Shown here one piece after another: positions 53,620 through 64,000 of a stretch of 64,000 nt of DNA; position 1 is the stretch's first letter; each line of letters begins with the position of its first letter. The stretch comes from Romanomermis culicivorax (Eukaryota; Nematoda; Enoplea; Mermithida; Mermithidae). A program made the position numbers and the translations under genes. A model generated the notes under the pieces. It was not told the DNA's origin, searched no databases, and saw only the letters and a list, made by a program, of their open reading frames with translations. Location of the stretch: the NCBI GenBank assembly GCA_963922205.1, contig CAWUHX010000040.1, forward strand, positions 665,001-729,000, in the 5' to 3' direction.

Positions 53620-56600
53620 TTCGGCGGGAAAAATCAAAGTTTACTGTAACACTGTAAATTGTACTTTTTAATCTATCGTGATATGTTTTTGATAGAATTA
53701 TCATTTTTTGATAGAAGTGTAAACTGCGTGTCATCTTGTAGATTTCAAGATGCTGATTTGGAAAATGTAAACCGTGTTTTATAATATGCAAATTTCGTCG
53801 AGCTGCTACAGGATTTGTGTATCGGTTATGACCTTGTGCATCGCATCCAAAAAAAAATTTTCCAGTTCTATCAATCCTACAGTAAACCAGATTTTTACCT
53901 CAAAATCAAAGCTGAATTTTTGTAAATTATGAAAATTCGAATTCTTCAATTCAACTCAACTTCCAAACTTTGAACTGTAATCATTTGAAATGTCGAAAAT
54001 GTGAAATTTTAAAAACTTGACATAATAAAAACTTGAAATTCTAAAAATTCAACAAATTCAAATTTGGAGATATAATTCAGAATTCAAAAGTTTGCAATTT
54101 TCAGAATTTCAATTGATATTCAATGTTTGATTTTTAAATTTAAATTTTCAAAATCAAAAATTTTGAAAATTCAAATTTAAAACTCCGATTTAATACTAAA
54201 ATTCGAAAAACTTCAAATTTAAAGTTTTGAAAATCTAGCGATTCAAATCAAAAAGTTTACTTTGAAAATCAGAAATTTCAAAACATTAACAAATTCAGAT
54301 TGGAAAAACTTAAATTCGAAATTATCAAAATCCGAAATTCTGAAAATTTTAAAAGTTCAAATTTTAAAAACTGAAATTTCAAAATTGAAATTAAAATTTT
54401 CAAAATTTTAAAAGTTTCAAAAAATTCCGCAAAGTTTCTAAAATTTCAAAATTTCCAATTTTTTACAGTATTTCGAATATATTGAAACTTATGAAAAAAA
54501 AATTAAAATTTTGCAAAAAATGAAAAAAAGATGTGAAAAATCAAGAATTTGAGAGTAAATGAATAAAATTTAGAAAGAAAATTTCACAAAACACGTAGCA
54601 AAAATTGTAAATTTAGGAAAAATACAAATTGAAAAAAAAAAATCGTTCGATTTCATGAAAAGTTGATCAAAAATGTCAAAATTCACCATTTTGTCGATAA
54701 TTCAATCAAAAATGAAAATTAGAAAATAAAATTATAATTTTTGGCTTCGTCTCATTGAGATCTGTCGATTGATAGCCAATATGCTAATTTTTGGAGAAAA
54801 ATGTCTGCAAAGAGTGATTTTCTAAGCAAAAAATCCTTCTTTTGACAATAACTCGATGGGAAGTGAAAATTAAAAAAAAAGTCCACGTTCTTTTTTGTTC
54901 GTCTCGTCGAGATCTATCGATTGGTACCCAACATGCTTAGTTTTGGATAAAATTCATCAAAATTAGCTCAAAATTGTACATTTTCAGGCTAAAAATGACT
55001 ATTTTTACAAAATTTCCAAAAATATGCAAATTAAATGAAAAAATTTCCTTAATTTCAAAAATTCAAACTTCAATTTCGAAATCTCAAAATATCAAGAATT
55101 TAAGAAAAAATCATAAATTTCCAAACCTGACAAATCATCTTGAAAATTTGAAAACATGAAAAATTACAGATTTGAAAAAGTTTCAAAATTTTCATTATTT
55201 CCAAAAATTTTGAAATTTTTGAAAATTATAAAAATTTCGTAAACTTGAACTTTTTCAAAAAATTTTCTATTTCCCATTTTTTTTTGTAAGTTTCAAATTC
55301 AGTTTGAATTGCAAAAAATACATTTTTTTGAATTTTTCTCAAAAAAAAAAAGAATTTCAGGTGAATTATATTTTAAAAAAATTAATCAAAAATTCGAAAA
55401 ATGTGTGATTTTTAAATGAAAATTGAAAAATTGAAATTTTCAACATTTTTTAGAATTTGAGGATTCTAAGTGTTTTTTCCGTAAATTTCACGTCGAAAAT
55501 CAACAAATTATATGAAAAAATTGCAATTTTTTTAAAAAACTGATTTTTTTCCATGTTTTTTGATGCAAAAGCTATACAAAATTTGATTAAAAATTAAAAA
55601 TTGAATTTGTGCTCAAAAACTTGAACTTTCAGCCGAAATTTATTCTATTATTTCGTCTGATTTTTTTCGATTTTATTTTTTCAATTTTTAATTTTTTGAT
55701 TTTTTTGAATCTTTAAAAGTTTTTTTATTTTTAAATTTTTTTCAAATTTTTAATTTTTTTTGAAATTTCGATTTAAAAAGATTTAAAATTTCAATTTTTC
55801 AACGTTTTTAAAATTCATCCTCAAAAAAACAGACTTTAGCGAGAAAAATTGAAATTTTAGCCGAAAAAGTTGAGCTTTTAGCCAAAAAATTGAAATTTTT
55901 TACAAAATTTTGAATTTTCACCGCGAAAATTGGATTCTTAGTTTCGAAAAAATAAAATTTTCTGTCCAAAATAAAATTTTTAGCCGAAAAATTGGATTTA
56001 TAGTCAAAAAATTGAATTTCCAGCCAAAAAATTGAATTTTTCGACAAAAAGTTGAACGTTTAAAGAGAAAAAATTCAATTTTCAGCAAAAAATTGAAGTT
56101 TGAGTCGGAAATTGAATTTTTAGCGAAAAAATTCAATTTTTAGTTGAGAAGTGGACTTTCTTGGAAAATAAATTGAATTTTTATCTCAAAAACAGAATTT
56201 TCTGTCGAAAATAAAATTTTTAATTAAAAAACCCATTTTTAACAAAAAATTCTATTTTTAGCCAGAAAGTTTAATTTTCAGCCTTAAAAATGAATTTTTA
56301 GCCGAAAAAATAGAATTTTAAGTCGAAACTAGAATTTTTCAGCGAAAATTTGATTCCTAGCTAAAAAAATAGATTTTTTGTCAATAAGTTGAATTTTGTG
56401 CCGAAAAAAACGATTTTTAACTCCAAAATCTCGAACTATTAGCCCCCAAAAATAGAATTATCAGCCAAAATGTTGAATTTTTTGGAAAAGAAGTAAATTT
56501 TCCGCAAAGAAGGAATTTTTATCAAAAAAATAAATTTTCTGGCCGAAAATGGAATTAAATTTTAGAATATATTTAGATTCATCAAAAATATTTTTAAAAT

Positions 56601-57440
56601 TTCGAAATTTGAATTTTTTAACGAGATTTTTCGGATTTTCGAATTATCGCTCGAACGAAATGTTTCAACGACAAATTAGAATTTTTTAATTTTGTGTCAA
56701 AAATTAGAATTTTCACTCAAAAAACAGAATTTCCTAGAATTTCTAGAATTTTTGATAATGCGATTATTTGGTGATTAAAAATTTTTAGGATTTATAAATT
56801 TCAAGTTTAAAGCTCGAAATTTGAATTTTTTTCCAAAATTTTTCAAATTCCTAGTCAAAAAATAGAATTTTAAAGAATTTTCGATAATCTTAAAATTTCA
56901 ACTTCAAAATAAAAAATTTGAATTTTCTTGATCACAAATCAAAAATTCTTACACTAATTCCGTGTAATGAATTTTTTGTGGCGAAAATTTTGAAAATTTT
57001 ACGAATTTCAATTTTTTCATTTTTTTCCATTCGGCAATAAAATTTTGGAAATATCACTCGAAAATTTTGAATTTTAAAATTTATTTTCCACAATTTATTT
57101 AATTAATTTTGTTTATTTTTGCACTTTTTAAAAACTTTTTCATCAAAAAAATTTTTCCTTTGATTTTTCATTCTCTCAATTCAATTTTTTGACAAGGAAA
57201 TTTTTAAAAACTCACTTGAAAATTTTAAGTTTTCGAATTTATTTTACATAATTTTTGGATATTTATGCAATTTTTCAAGTATTTCTTCCGATTTTTTTCA
57301 ATTTCCTCATTTTTTTTAATCGTTAATTTTTTCTAATTTTTTGACTGTTTCAAATTTTCATTTTTTGAGTTTTTTATTTTCTGAATTTTTCATTAATTTT
57401 TTGAAATTTGTATTTTTTTAAATTTTTTTCTAAATTTCAG
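53620..57440 (+). repeat. Spacer between copies 3 and 4
   Basis: Near copy of 49090-52876 in the same order: 3' flank, attcaaca array, the paired cgtctcattgagatctgtcg segment (54756), ttgaatttttagccgaaaaa array (55810-56560) and the AT-rich approach to exon 5. No other coding content seen. Confidence 0.85.
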
Positions 57441-57628
57441 TGTTGCGCGATGAATTTTATTCAAAATTTGAACGCCGATTCGTTAAAAATGCCCAAAGAA
57501 GAATTCGAAGCTTACACGTCCGGCATCACAAATCCGCCTCTGAGCGCCCAACCCGGTGGCGCCAAATGCCAAGAAGCGCTAATTTTTTTGCAAGCTAATT
57601 TACAAGAAGTTAAAGCCTTGAAGTCTAG
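57441..57628 (+). CDS. Rabex-5 exon 5, copy 4
   Basis: Intact, apparently the same as copy 3 in its coding sequence. Confidence 0.85.
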
Positions 57629-57866
57629 GTTTGTCAAAAAATCAAGTTTTTTTGATTAAATTTAAATATTTTTGTGAAAAACTTTTTTAAAATATGAAAA
57701 TATTTCCAAAAATTTTTTACAAAACTTCCAAATTTACACTTCTTTGGCATCCTACTGTAGCTTTCTATGCAAATTTCTCAATTTACACATTTTTACTGTA
57801 GATTTTTGTCCAAATTTTCCAATTTACACATTTTTGCCATCTTACTGTAGCTTTTTTTGAAAGCAG
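57629..57866 (+). repeat. Intron 5, copy 4
   Basis: The shortest version, 238 bp, with three ACTGTAG units. Confidence 0.8.
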
Positions 57867-58113
57867 GTGCGAAAAATTGGACGCCGATTTGGACGAATCT
57901 CGGCAACGTACCAAAAGCGAATGGGACGATCTAATGGGAAAAGTGGAAAATTTGAATCGTGATCATGATGAGCAAATTTCTACAGTAAATAACGTCAATT
58001 TGATCGATCGACCGAATATAAATCCGATCGATGATAATCAAGATACGATTTTGCCCCCGCCTCTACGTCCTACTGTAGCCGGCGACTGGTGCGTTATCGA
58101 TTATATACAGTAA
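57867..58113 (+). CDS. Rabex-5 terminal exon 6, copy 4
   Basis: Intact with stop; LMGKV and NINPIDD as in copies 2 and 3, but cccccgcct as in copy 1. Confidence 0.87.
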
Positions 58114-61100
58114 TTCGGCGGGAAAAATCAAAGTTTACTGTAACACTGTAAATTGTACTTTTTAATCTATCGTGATATGTTTTTGATAGAATTATCATTT
58201 TTTGATAGAAGTGTAAACTGCGTGTCATCTTGTAGATTTCAAGATGCTGATTTGGAAAATGTAAACCGTGTTTTATAATATGCAAATTTCGTCGAGCTGC
58301 TACAGGATTTGTGTATCGGTTATGACCTTGTGCATCGCATCCAAAAAAAAATTTTCCAGTTCTATCAATCCTACAGTAAACCAGATTTTTACCTCAAAAT
58401 CAAAGCTGAATTTTTGTAAATTATGAAAATTCGAATTCTTCAATTCAACTCAACTTCCAAACTTTGAACTGTAATCATTTGAAATGTCGAAAATGTGAAA
58501 TTTTAAAAACTTGACATAATAAAAACTTGAAATTCTAAAAATTCAACAAATTCAAATTTGGAGATATAATTCAGAATTCAAAAGTTTGCAATTTTCAGAA
58601 TTTCAATTGATATTCAATGTTTGATTTTTAAATTTAAATTTTCAAACTCAAAAATTTTGAAAATTCAAATTTAAAATTTTGAAAATCTAGCGATTCAAAT
58701 CAAAAAGTTTACTTTGAAAATCAGAAATTTCAAAACATTAACAAATTCAGATTGGAAAAACTTAAATTCGAAATTATCAAAATCTGAAATCCTGGAAATT
58801 TTAAAAGTTCAAATTTTAAAAACTGAAATTTCAAAATTGAAATTAAAATTTTCAAAATTTTAAAAGTTTCAAAAAATTCCGCAAAGTTTCTAAAATTTCA
58901 AAATTTCCAATTTTTTACAGTATTTCGAATATATTGAAACTTATGAAAAAAAAATTAAAATTTTGCAAAAAATGAAAAAAAGATGTGAAAAATCAAGAAT
59001 TTGAGAGTAAATGAATAAAATTTAGAAAGAAAATTTCACAAAACACGTAGCAAAAATTGTAAATTTAGGAAAAATACAAATTGAAAAAAAAAATCGTTCG
59101 ATTTCATGAAAAGTTGATCAAAAATGTCAAAATTCACCATTTTGTCGATAATTCAATCAAAAATGAAAATTAGAAAATAAAATTATAATTTTTGGCTTCG
59201 TCTCATTGAGATCTGTCGATTGATAGCCAATATGCTAATTTTTGGAGAAAAATGTCTGCAAAGAGTGATTTTCTAAGCAAAAAATCCTTCTTTTGACAAT
59301 AACTCGATGGGAAGTGAAAATTAAAAAAAAAGTCCACGTTCTTTTTTGTTCGTCTCGTCGAGATCTATCGATTGGTACCCAACATGCTTAGTTTTGGATA
59401 AAATTCATCAAAATTAGCTCAAAATTGTACATTTTCAGGCTAAAAATGACTATTTTTACAAAATTTCCAAAAATATGCAAATTAAATGAAAAAAATTCAA
59501 ACTTCAATTTCGAAATCTCAAAATATCAAGAATTTAAGAAAAAATCATAAATTTCCAAACTTGACAAATCATCTTGAAAATTTGAAAACATGAAAAATTA
59601 CAGATTTGAAAAAGTTTCAAAATTTTCATTATTTCCAAAAATTTTGAAATTTTTGAAAATTATAAAAATTTCGTAAACTTGAACTTTTTCAAAAAATTTT
59701 TTATTTCCCATTTTTTTTTGTAAGTTTCAAATTCAGTTTGAATTGCAAAAAATACATTTTTTTGAATTTTTCTCAAAAAAAAAAGAATTTCAGGTGAATT
59801 ATATTTTAAAAAAATTAATCAAAAATTCGAAAAATGTGTGATTTTTAAATGAAAATTGAAAAATTGAAATTTTCAACATTTTTTAGAATTTGAGGATTCT
59901 AAGTGTTTTTTCCGTAAATTTCACGTCGAAAATCAACAAATTATATGAAAAAATTGCAATTTTTTTAAAAAACTGATTTTTTTCCATGTTTTTTGATGCA
60001 AAAGCTATACAAAATTTGATTAAAAATTAAAAATTGAATTTGTGCTCAAAAACTTGAACTTTCAGCCGAAATTTATTCTATTATTTCGTCTGATTTTTTT
60101 CGATTTTATTTTTTCAATTTTTAATTTTTTGATTTTTTTGAATCTTTAAAAGTTTTTTTATTTTTAAATTTTTTTCAAATTTTTAATTTTTTTTGAAATT
60201 TCGATTTAAAAAGATTTAAAATTTCAATTTTTCAACGTTTTTAAAATTCATCCTCAAAAAAACAGACTTTAGCGAGAAAAATTGAAATTTTAGCCGAAAA
60301 AGTTGAGCTTTTAGCCAAAAAATTGAAATTTTTTACAAAATTTTGAATTTTCACCGCGAAAATTGGATTCTTAGTTTCGAAAAAATAAAATTTTCTGTCC
60401 AAAATAAAATTTTTAGCCGAAAAATTGGATTTATAGTCAAAAAATTGAATTTCCAGCCAAAAAAATTGAATTTTTCGACAAAAAGTTGAACGTTTAAAGA
60501 GAAAAAATTCAATTTTCAGCAAAAAAATTGAAGTTTGAGTCGGAAATTGAATTTTTAGCGAAAAAATTCAATTTTTAGTTGAGAAGTGGATTTTCTTGGA
60601 AAATAAATTGAATTTTTATCTCAAAAACAGAATTTTCTGTCGAAAATAAAATTTTTAATTAAAAAACCCATTTTTAACAAAAAATTCTATTTTTAGCCAG
60701 AAAGTTTAATTTTCAGCCTTAAAAATGAATTTTTAGCCGAAAAAATAGAATTTTAAGTCGAAACTAGAATTTTTCAGCGAAAATTTGATTCCTAGCTAAA
60801 AAAAATAGATTTTTTGTCAATAAGTTGAATTTTGTGCCGAAAAAAACGATTTTTAACTCCAAAATCTCGAACTATTAGCCCCCAAAAATAGAATTATCAG
60901 CCAAAATGTTGAATTTTTTGGAAAAGAAGTAAATTTTCCGCAAAGAAGGAATTTTTATCAAAAAAATAAATTTTCTGGCCGAAAATGGAATTAAATTTTA
61001 GAATATATTTAGATTCATCAAAAATATTTTTAAAATTTCGAAATTTGAATTTTTTAACGAGATTTTTCGGATTTTCGAATTATCGCTCGAACGAAATGTT

Positions 61101-61859
61101 TCAACGAGAAATTAGAATTTTTTAATTTTGTGTCAAAAATTAGAATTTTCACTCAAAAAACAGAATTTCCTAGAATTTCTAGAATTTTTGATAATGCGAT
61201 TATTCGGTGATTAAAAATTTTTAGGATTTATAAATTTCAAGTTTAAAGCTCGAAATTTGAATTTTTTTCCAAAATTTTTCAAATTCCTAGTCAAAAAATA
61301 GAATTTTAAAGAATTTTCGATAATCTTAAAATTTCAACTTCAAAATAAAAAATTTGAATTTTCTTGATCACAAATCAAAAATTCTTACACTAATTCCGTG
61401 TGAAGAAATTTTTTGTGGCGAAAATTTTAAAAATTTTACGAATTTCAATTTTTTCATTTTTTTCCATTCGGCAATAAAATTTTGAAAATATCACTCGAAA
61501 ATTTTGAATTTTAAAATTTATTTTCCACAATTTTTTTAATTAATTTTGTTTATTTTTGCACTTTTTAAAAACTTTTTCATTCAAAAAAATTTTTTTTTTG
61601 ATTTTTCATTCTCTCAATTCAATTTTTTGACAAGGAAATTTTTAAAAAGTCACTTGAAAATTTTAAGTTTTCGAATTTATTTTACATAATTTTTGGATAT
61701 TTATGCAATTTTTCAATTATTTCTTCCGATTTTTTTTCAATTTCCTCATTTTTTTTAATCGTTAATTTTTTCTAATTTTTCGACTATTTCAAATTTTCAT
61801 TTTTTGAGTTTTTTATTTTTTGAAATTTGTATTTTTTTAAATTTTTTTCTAAATTTCAG
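58114..61859 (+). repeat. Spacer between copies 4 and 5
   Basis: Near copy of 53620-57440, with small deletions in the attcaaca array. Contains the cgtctcattgagatctgtcg pair at 59199 and the ttgaatttttagccgaaaaa array at 60250-61000. Confidence 0.85.
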
Positions 61860-62047
61860 TGTTGCGCGATGAATTTTATTCAAAATTTGAACGCCGATTC
61901 GTTAAAAATGCCCAAAGAAGAATTCGAAGCTTACACGTCCGGCATCACAAATCCGCCTCTGAGCGCCCAACCCGGTGGCGCCAAATGCCAAGAAGCGCTA
62001 ATTTTTTTGCAAGCTAATTTACAAGAAGTTAAAGCCTTGAAGTCTAG
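61860..62047 (+). CDS. Rabex-5 exon 5, copy 5
   Basis: Intact, same coding sequence as copies 3 and 4. Confidence 0.85.
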
Positions 62048-62319
62048 GTTTGTCAAAAAATCAAGTTTTTTTGATTAAATTTAAATATTTTTGTGAAAAA
62101 TTTTTTAAAATATGAAAATATTTTCAAAATTTCCAATTTACACAGTTTTTAGTATCTTACTGTAGCTTTTTCAGAAGTTTCCAAATTTACACTTCTTTGG
62201 CATCTTACTGTAGCTTTTTTCGCAGTTTTTACAATTTACACATTTTTACTGTAGATTTTTGTGAAAATTTTCCAATTTACACATTTTTGCCATCTTACTG
62301 TAGCTTTTTTTGAAAGCAG
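62048..62319 (+). repeat. Intron 5, copy 5
   Basis: 272 bp with four ACTGTAG units, close to copy 3. Confidence 0.8.
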
Positions 62320-62566
62320 GTGCGAAAAATTGGACGCCGATTTGGACGAATCTCGGCAACGTACCAAAAGCGAATGGGACGATCTAATGGGAAAAGTGGA
62401 AAATTTGAATCGTGATCATGATGAGCAAATTTCTACAGTAAATAACGTCAATTTGATCGATCGACCGAATATAAATCCGATCGATGATAATCAAGATACG
62501 ATTTTGCCCCCGCCTCTACGTCCTACTGTAGCCGGCGACTGGTGCGTTATCGATTATATACAGTAA
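62320..62566 (+). CDS. Rabex-5 terminal exon 6, copy 5
   Basis: Intact with stop; same as copy 4. It is the last copy before the assembly gap, so the true number of copies is unknown. Confidence 0.87.
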
Positions 62567-63261
62567 TTCGGCGGGAAAAATCAAAGTTTACTGTAACACT
62601 GTAAATTGTACTTTTTAATCTATCGTGATATGTTTTTGATAGAATTATCATTTTTTGATAGAAGTGTAAACTGCGTGTCATCTTGTAGATTTCAAGATGC
62701 TGATTTGGAAAATGTAAACCGTGTTTTATAATATGCAAATTTCGTCGAGCTGCTACAGGATTTGTGTATCGGTTATGACCTTGTGCATCGCATCCAAAAA
62801 AAAATTTTCCAGTTCTATCAATCCTACAGTAAACCAGATTTTTACCTCAAAATCAAAGCTGAATTTTTGTAAATTATGAAAATTCGAATTCTTCAATTCA
62901 ACTCAACTTCCAAACTTTGAACTGTAATCATTTGAAATGTCGAAAATGTGAAATTTTAAAAACTTGACATAATAAAAACTTGAAATTCTAAAAATTCAAC
63001 AAATTCAAATTTGGAGATATAATTCAGAATTCAAAAGTTTGCAATTTTCAGAATTTCAATTGATATTCAATGTTTGATTTTTAAATTTAAATTTTCAAAC
63101 TCAAAAATTTTGAAAATTCAAATTTAAAACTCCGCGATTTAATACTAAAATTCGAAAAACTTCAAATTTAAAGTTTTGAAAGTCTAGCAATTTAAATTAA
63201 AAAGTTTACTTTGAAAATCAGAAATTTCAAAACATAAACAAATTCAGATTGGAAAAACTTA
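62567..63261 (+). repeat. 3' flank of copy 5, cut by the adaptor
   Basis: Matches the 3' flanks of copies 3 and 4 (ggcgggaaaaatcaaagttt ... gattggaaaaactt) with an AATAAA at 62971-62976, a possible polyadenylation signal about 405 bases after the stop. The match breaks off exactly where adaptor sequence begins. Confidence 0.8.
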
Positions 63262-63287
63262 AGTACTCTGCGTTGATACCACTGCTT
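63262..63287 (-). other. PCR/SMART-type adaptor remnant (left of gap)
   Basis: Reverse complement of the 26-base amplification primer that starts aagcagtggtatcaacgcag and ends agtact. This is a SMART-type oligonucleotide; as I recall, it is also the genomic-DNA amplification adaptor of ultra-low-input long-read libraries. It is contamination, not genome. The 17 bases after it (63288-63304) are of unclear origin. Confidence 0.95.
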
Positions 63288-63304
63288 AATCTGATAGAGT
63301 GTGT

Positions 63305-63404
63305 NNNNNNNNNNNNNNNNNNNNNNNNNNNNNNNNNNNNNNNNNNNNNNNNNNNNNNNNNNNNNNNNNNNNNNNNNNNNNNNNNNNNNNNNNNNNNNNN
63401 NNNN
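63305..63404. other. Assembly gap (100 N)
   Basis: Exactly 100 N, the conventional length for a gap of unknown size, with adaptor remnants on both sides. Confidence 0.99.
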
Positions 63405-63430
63405 AAGCAGTGGTATCAACGCAGAGTACT
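63405..63430 (+). other. PCR/SMART-type adaptor remnant (right of gap)
   Basis: The same 26-base adaptor in forward orientation, directly after the N run and directly before AT-rich genomic sequence. The two inward-facing remnants mean both contig ends were untrimmed amplicon ends. Confidence 0.95.
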
Positions 63431-64000
63431 GAAATTTTAGGAAAAAAGTGAGAATTTCCCAAATTTTCGAATAGAATTGATAAAAAATTCATGTTTTTGC
63501 ATCGAATATGAAAAAATTAAATTAAAATATCAGGAAAATTTTGTCAATTTTTCAAATTTTTAAGTCAATTTTCCGAAAAATTCATGTTTTTTCATGAAAT
63601 TTTGAAGAAATTAAATTAAAATTTCAGGAAGAAAACGACAATTTTTTAAATTTTCGAATAAATTTTAGGCAAAAATTCATGTTTTTGCGTTAAATTTAGG
63701 GAAAATTGAACTAAAATTTGAAAAAAAGAATTTTTCAAATTTTTGGATAAATTTCAGTGAAAATTTATAAAATTTCTGTTTTTGCATGGAACTTTTAAAA
63801 AATCAGATTGAAATTCGAGGAAAAAATTGAAAATCTTTCATATTTTTTTAATTATTTTAGGCAAAAAATTATGTTTTCACGTGAAATTTCTAAAAAAATC
63901 AAATTAAAATTTTAGGAAAAAAACAAGAATTTTGAAAAATTAATCAAAATCTTAGGAGAAACTATAAAATTTTCAAGTTTTCGGATGAATTTTACGGAAA
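63431..64000 (+). repeat. AT-rich ~95-bp tandem array right of the gap
   Basis: About six units with a period of 92-97 bp: attcatgtttttgcatgaaa, ttaaattaaaatttcaggaa, aaaa, atttttcaaattttcggat, aaattttaggc. It is not a continuation of the Rabex-5 unit to the left. No gene seen. Confidence 0.85.

Noticed and set aside
63305..63404. Open frames reading across the N run
   Set aside because: They consist of unknown bases and adaptor sequence.

Overview
The window is eukaryotic, most likely from a very small animal, with a nematode as the best guess. Genes are split into short exons by introns that are mostly one to seven kilobases long. Splice acceptors are mostly TTTCAG- or TTCTAG-like. The DNA is very AT-rich, and intronic TACTGTAG words recall nematode repeats. 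A PCR-amplification adaptor sits on both sides of a 100-N gap (63305-63404), which suggests a library amplified from very little DNA. The species assignment is inference.

Two genes lie head-to-tail on the + strand. The first (exons 2427-17386) is the 3' part of mitochondrial leucyl-tRNA synthetase (LARS2-like). Its eight exons join in frame to 490 codons plus a stop, including GGREHA, YYARF and KMSKS. The 5' part with the HIGH motif lies before base 1. The second (exons 20892-38993) is a complete Rabex-5/RABGEF1-like guanine-nucleotide exchange factor for Rab5-family GTPases. Its six exons encode 554 residues: A20 zinc finger, helical bundle plus VPS9 domain, C-terminal coiled coil and the conserved PPPL tail. 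The only flaw in the frame is the exon 3 acceptor, which appears to lack one G.

The 3' end of the Rabex-5 gene is then amplified. A second copy carries exons 4, 5 and 6 (46830-49089), followed by three more copies of exons 5 and 6 (52877-53619, 57441-58113, 61860-62566). All copies have intact reading frames and splice sites. Upstream of both exon 4 copies lie thirteen fragments made of the exon 4 acceptor plus its first bases; seven are 80-base versions ending in an in-frame stop.

Almost everything else is intron, and almost every intron is filled by its own private tandem array. In several, the repeated unit includes the splice site and a few bases of the adjoining exon, as if each intron grew by repeated duplication across its own exon-intron junction. 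This is the most interesting feature of the window. Regions: 1-2426 LARS2 intron (TGTAAA array, then a GGATCC minisatellite); 2427-17386 LARS2 exons and introns; 17387-20881 intergenic 63-bp array; 20882-38993 Rabex-5; 38994-63262 tandemly amplified Rabex-5 3' ends; 63262-63430 adaptor and gap; 63431-64000 another tandem array. No tRNA, rRNA, transposase or CRISPR array was seen.
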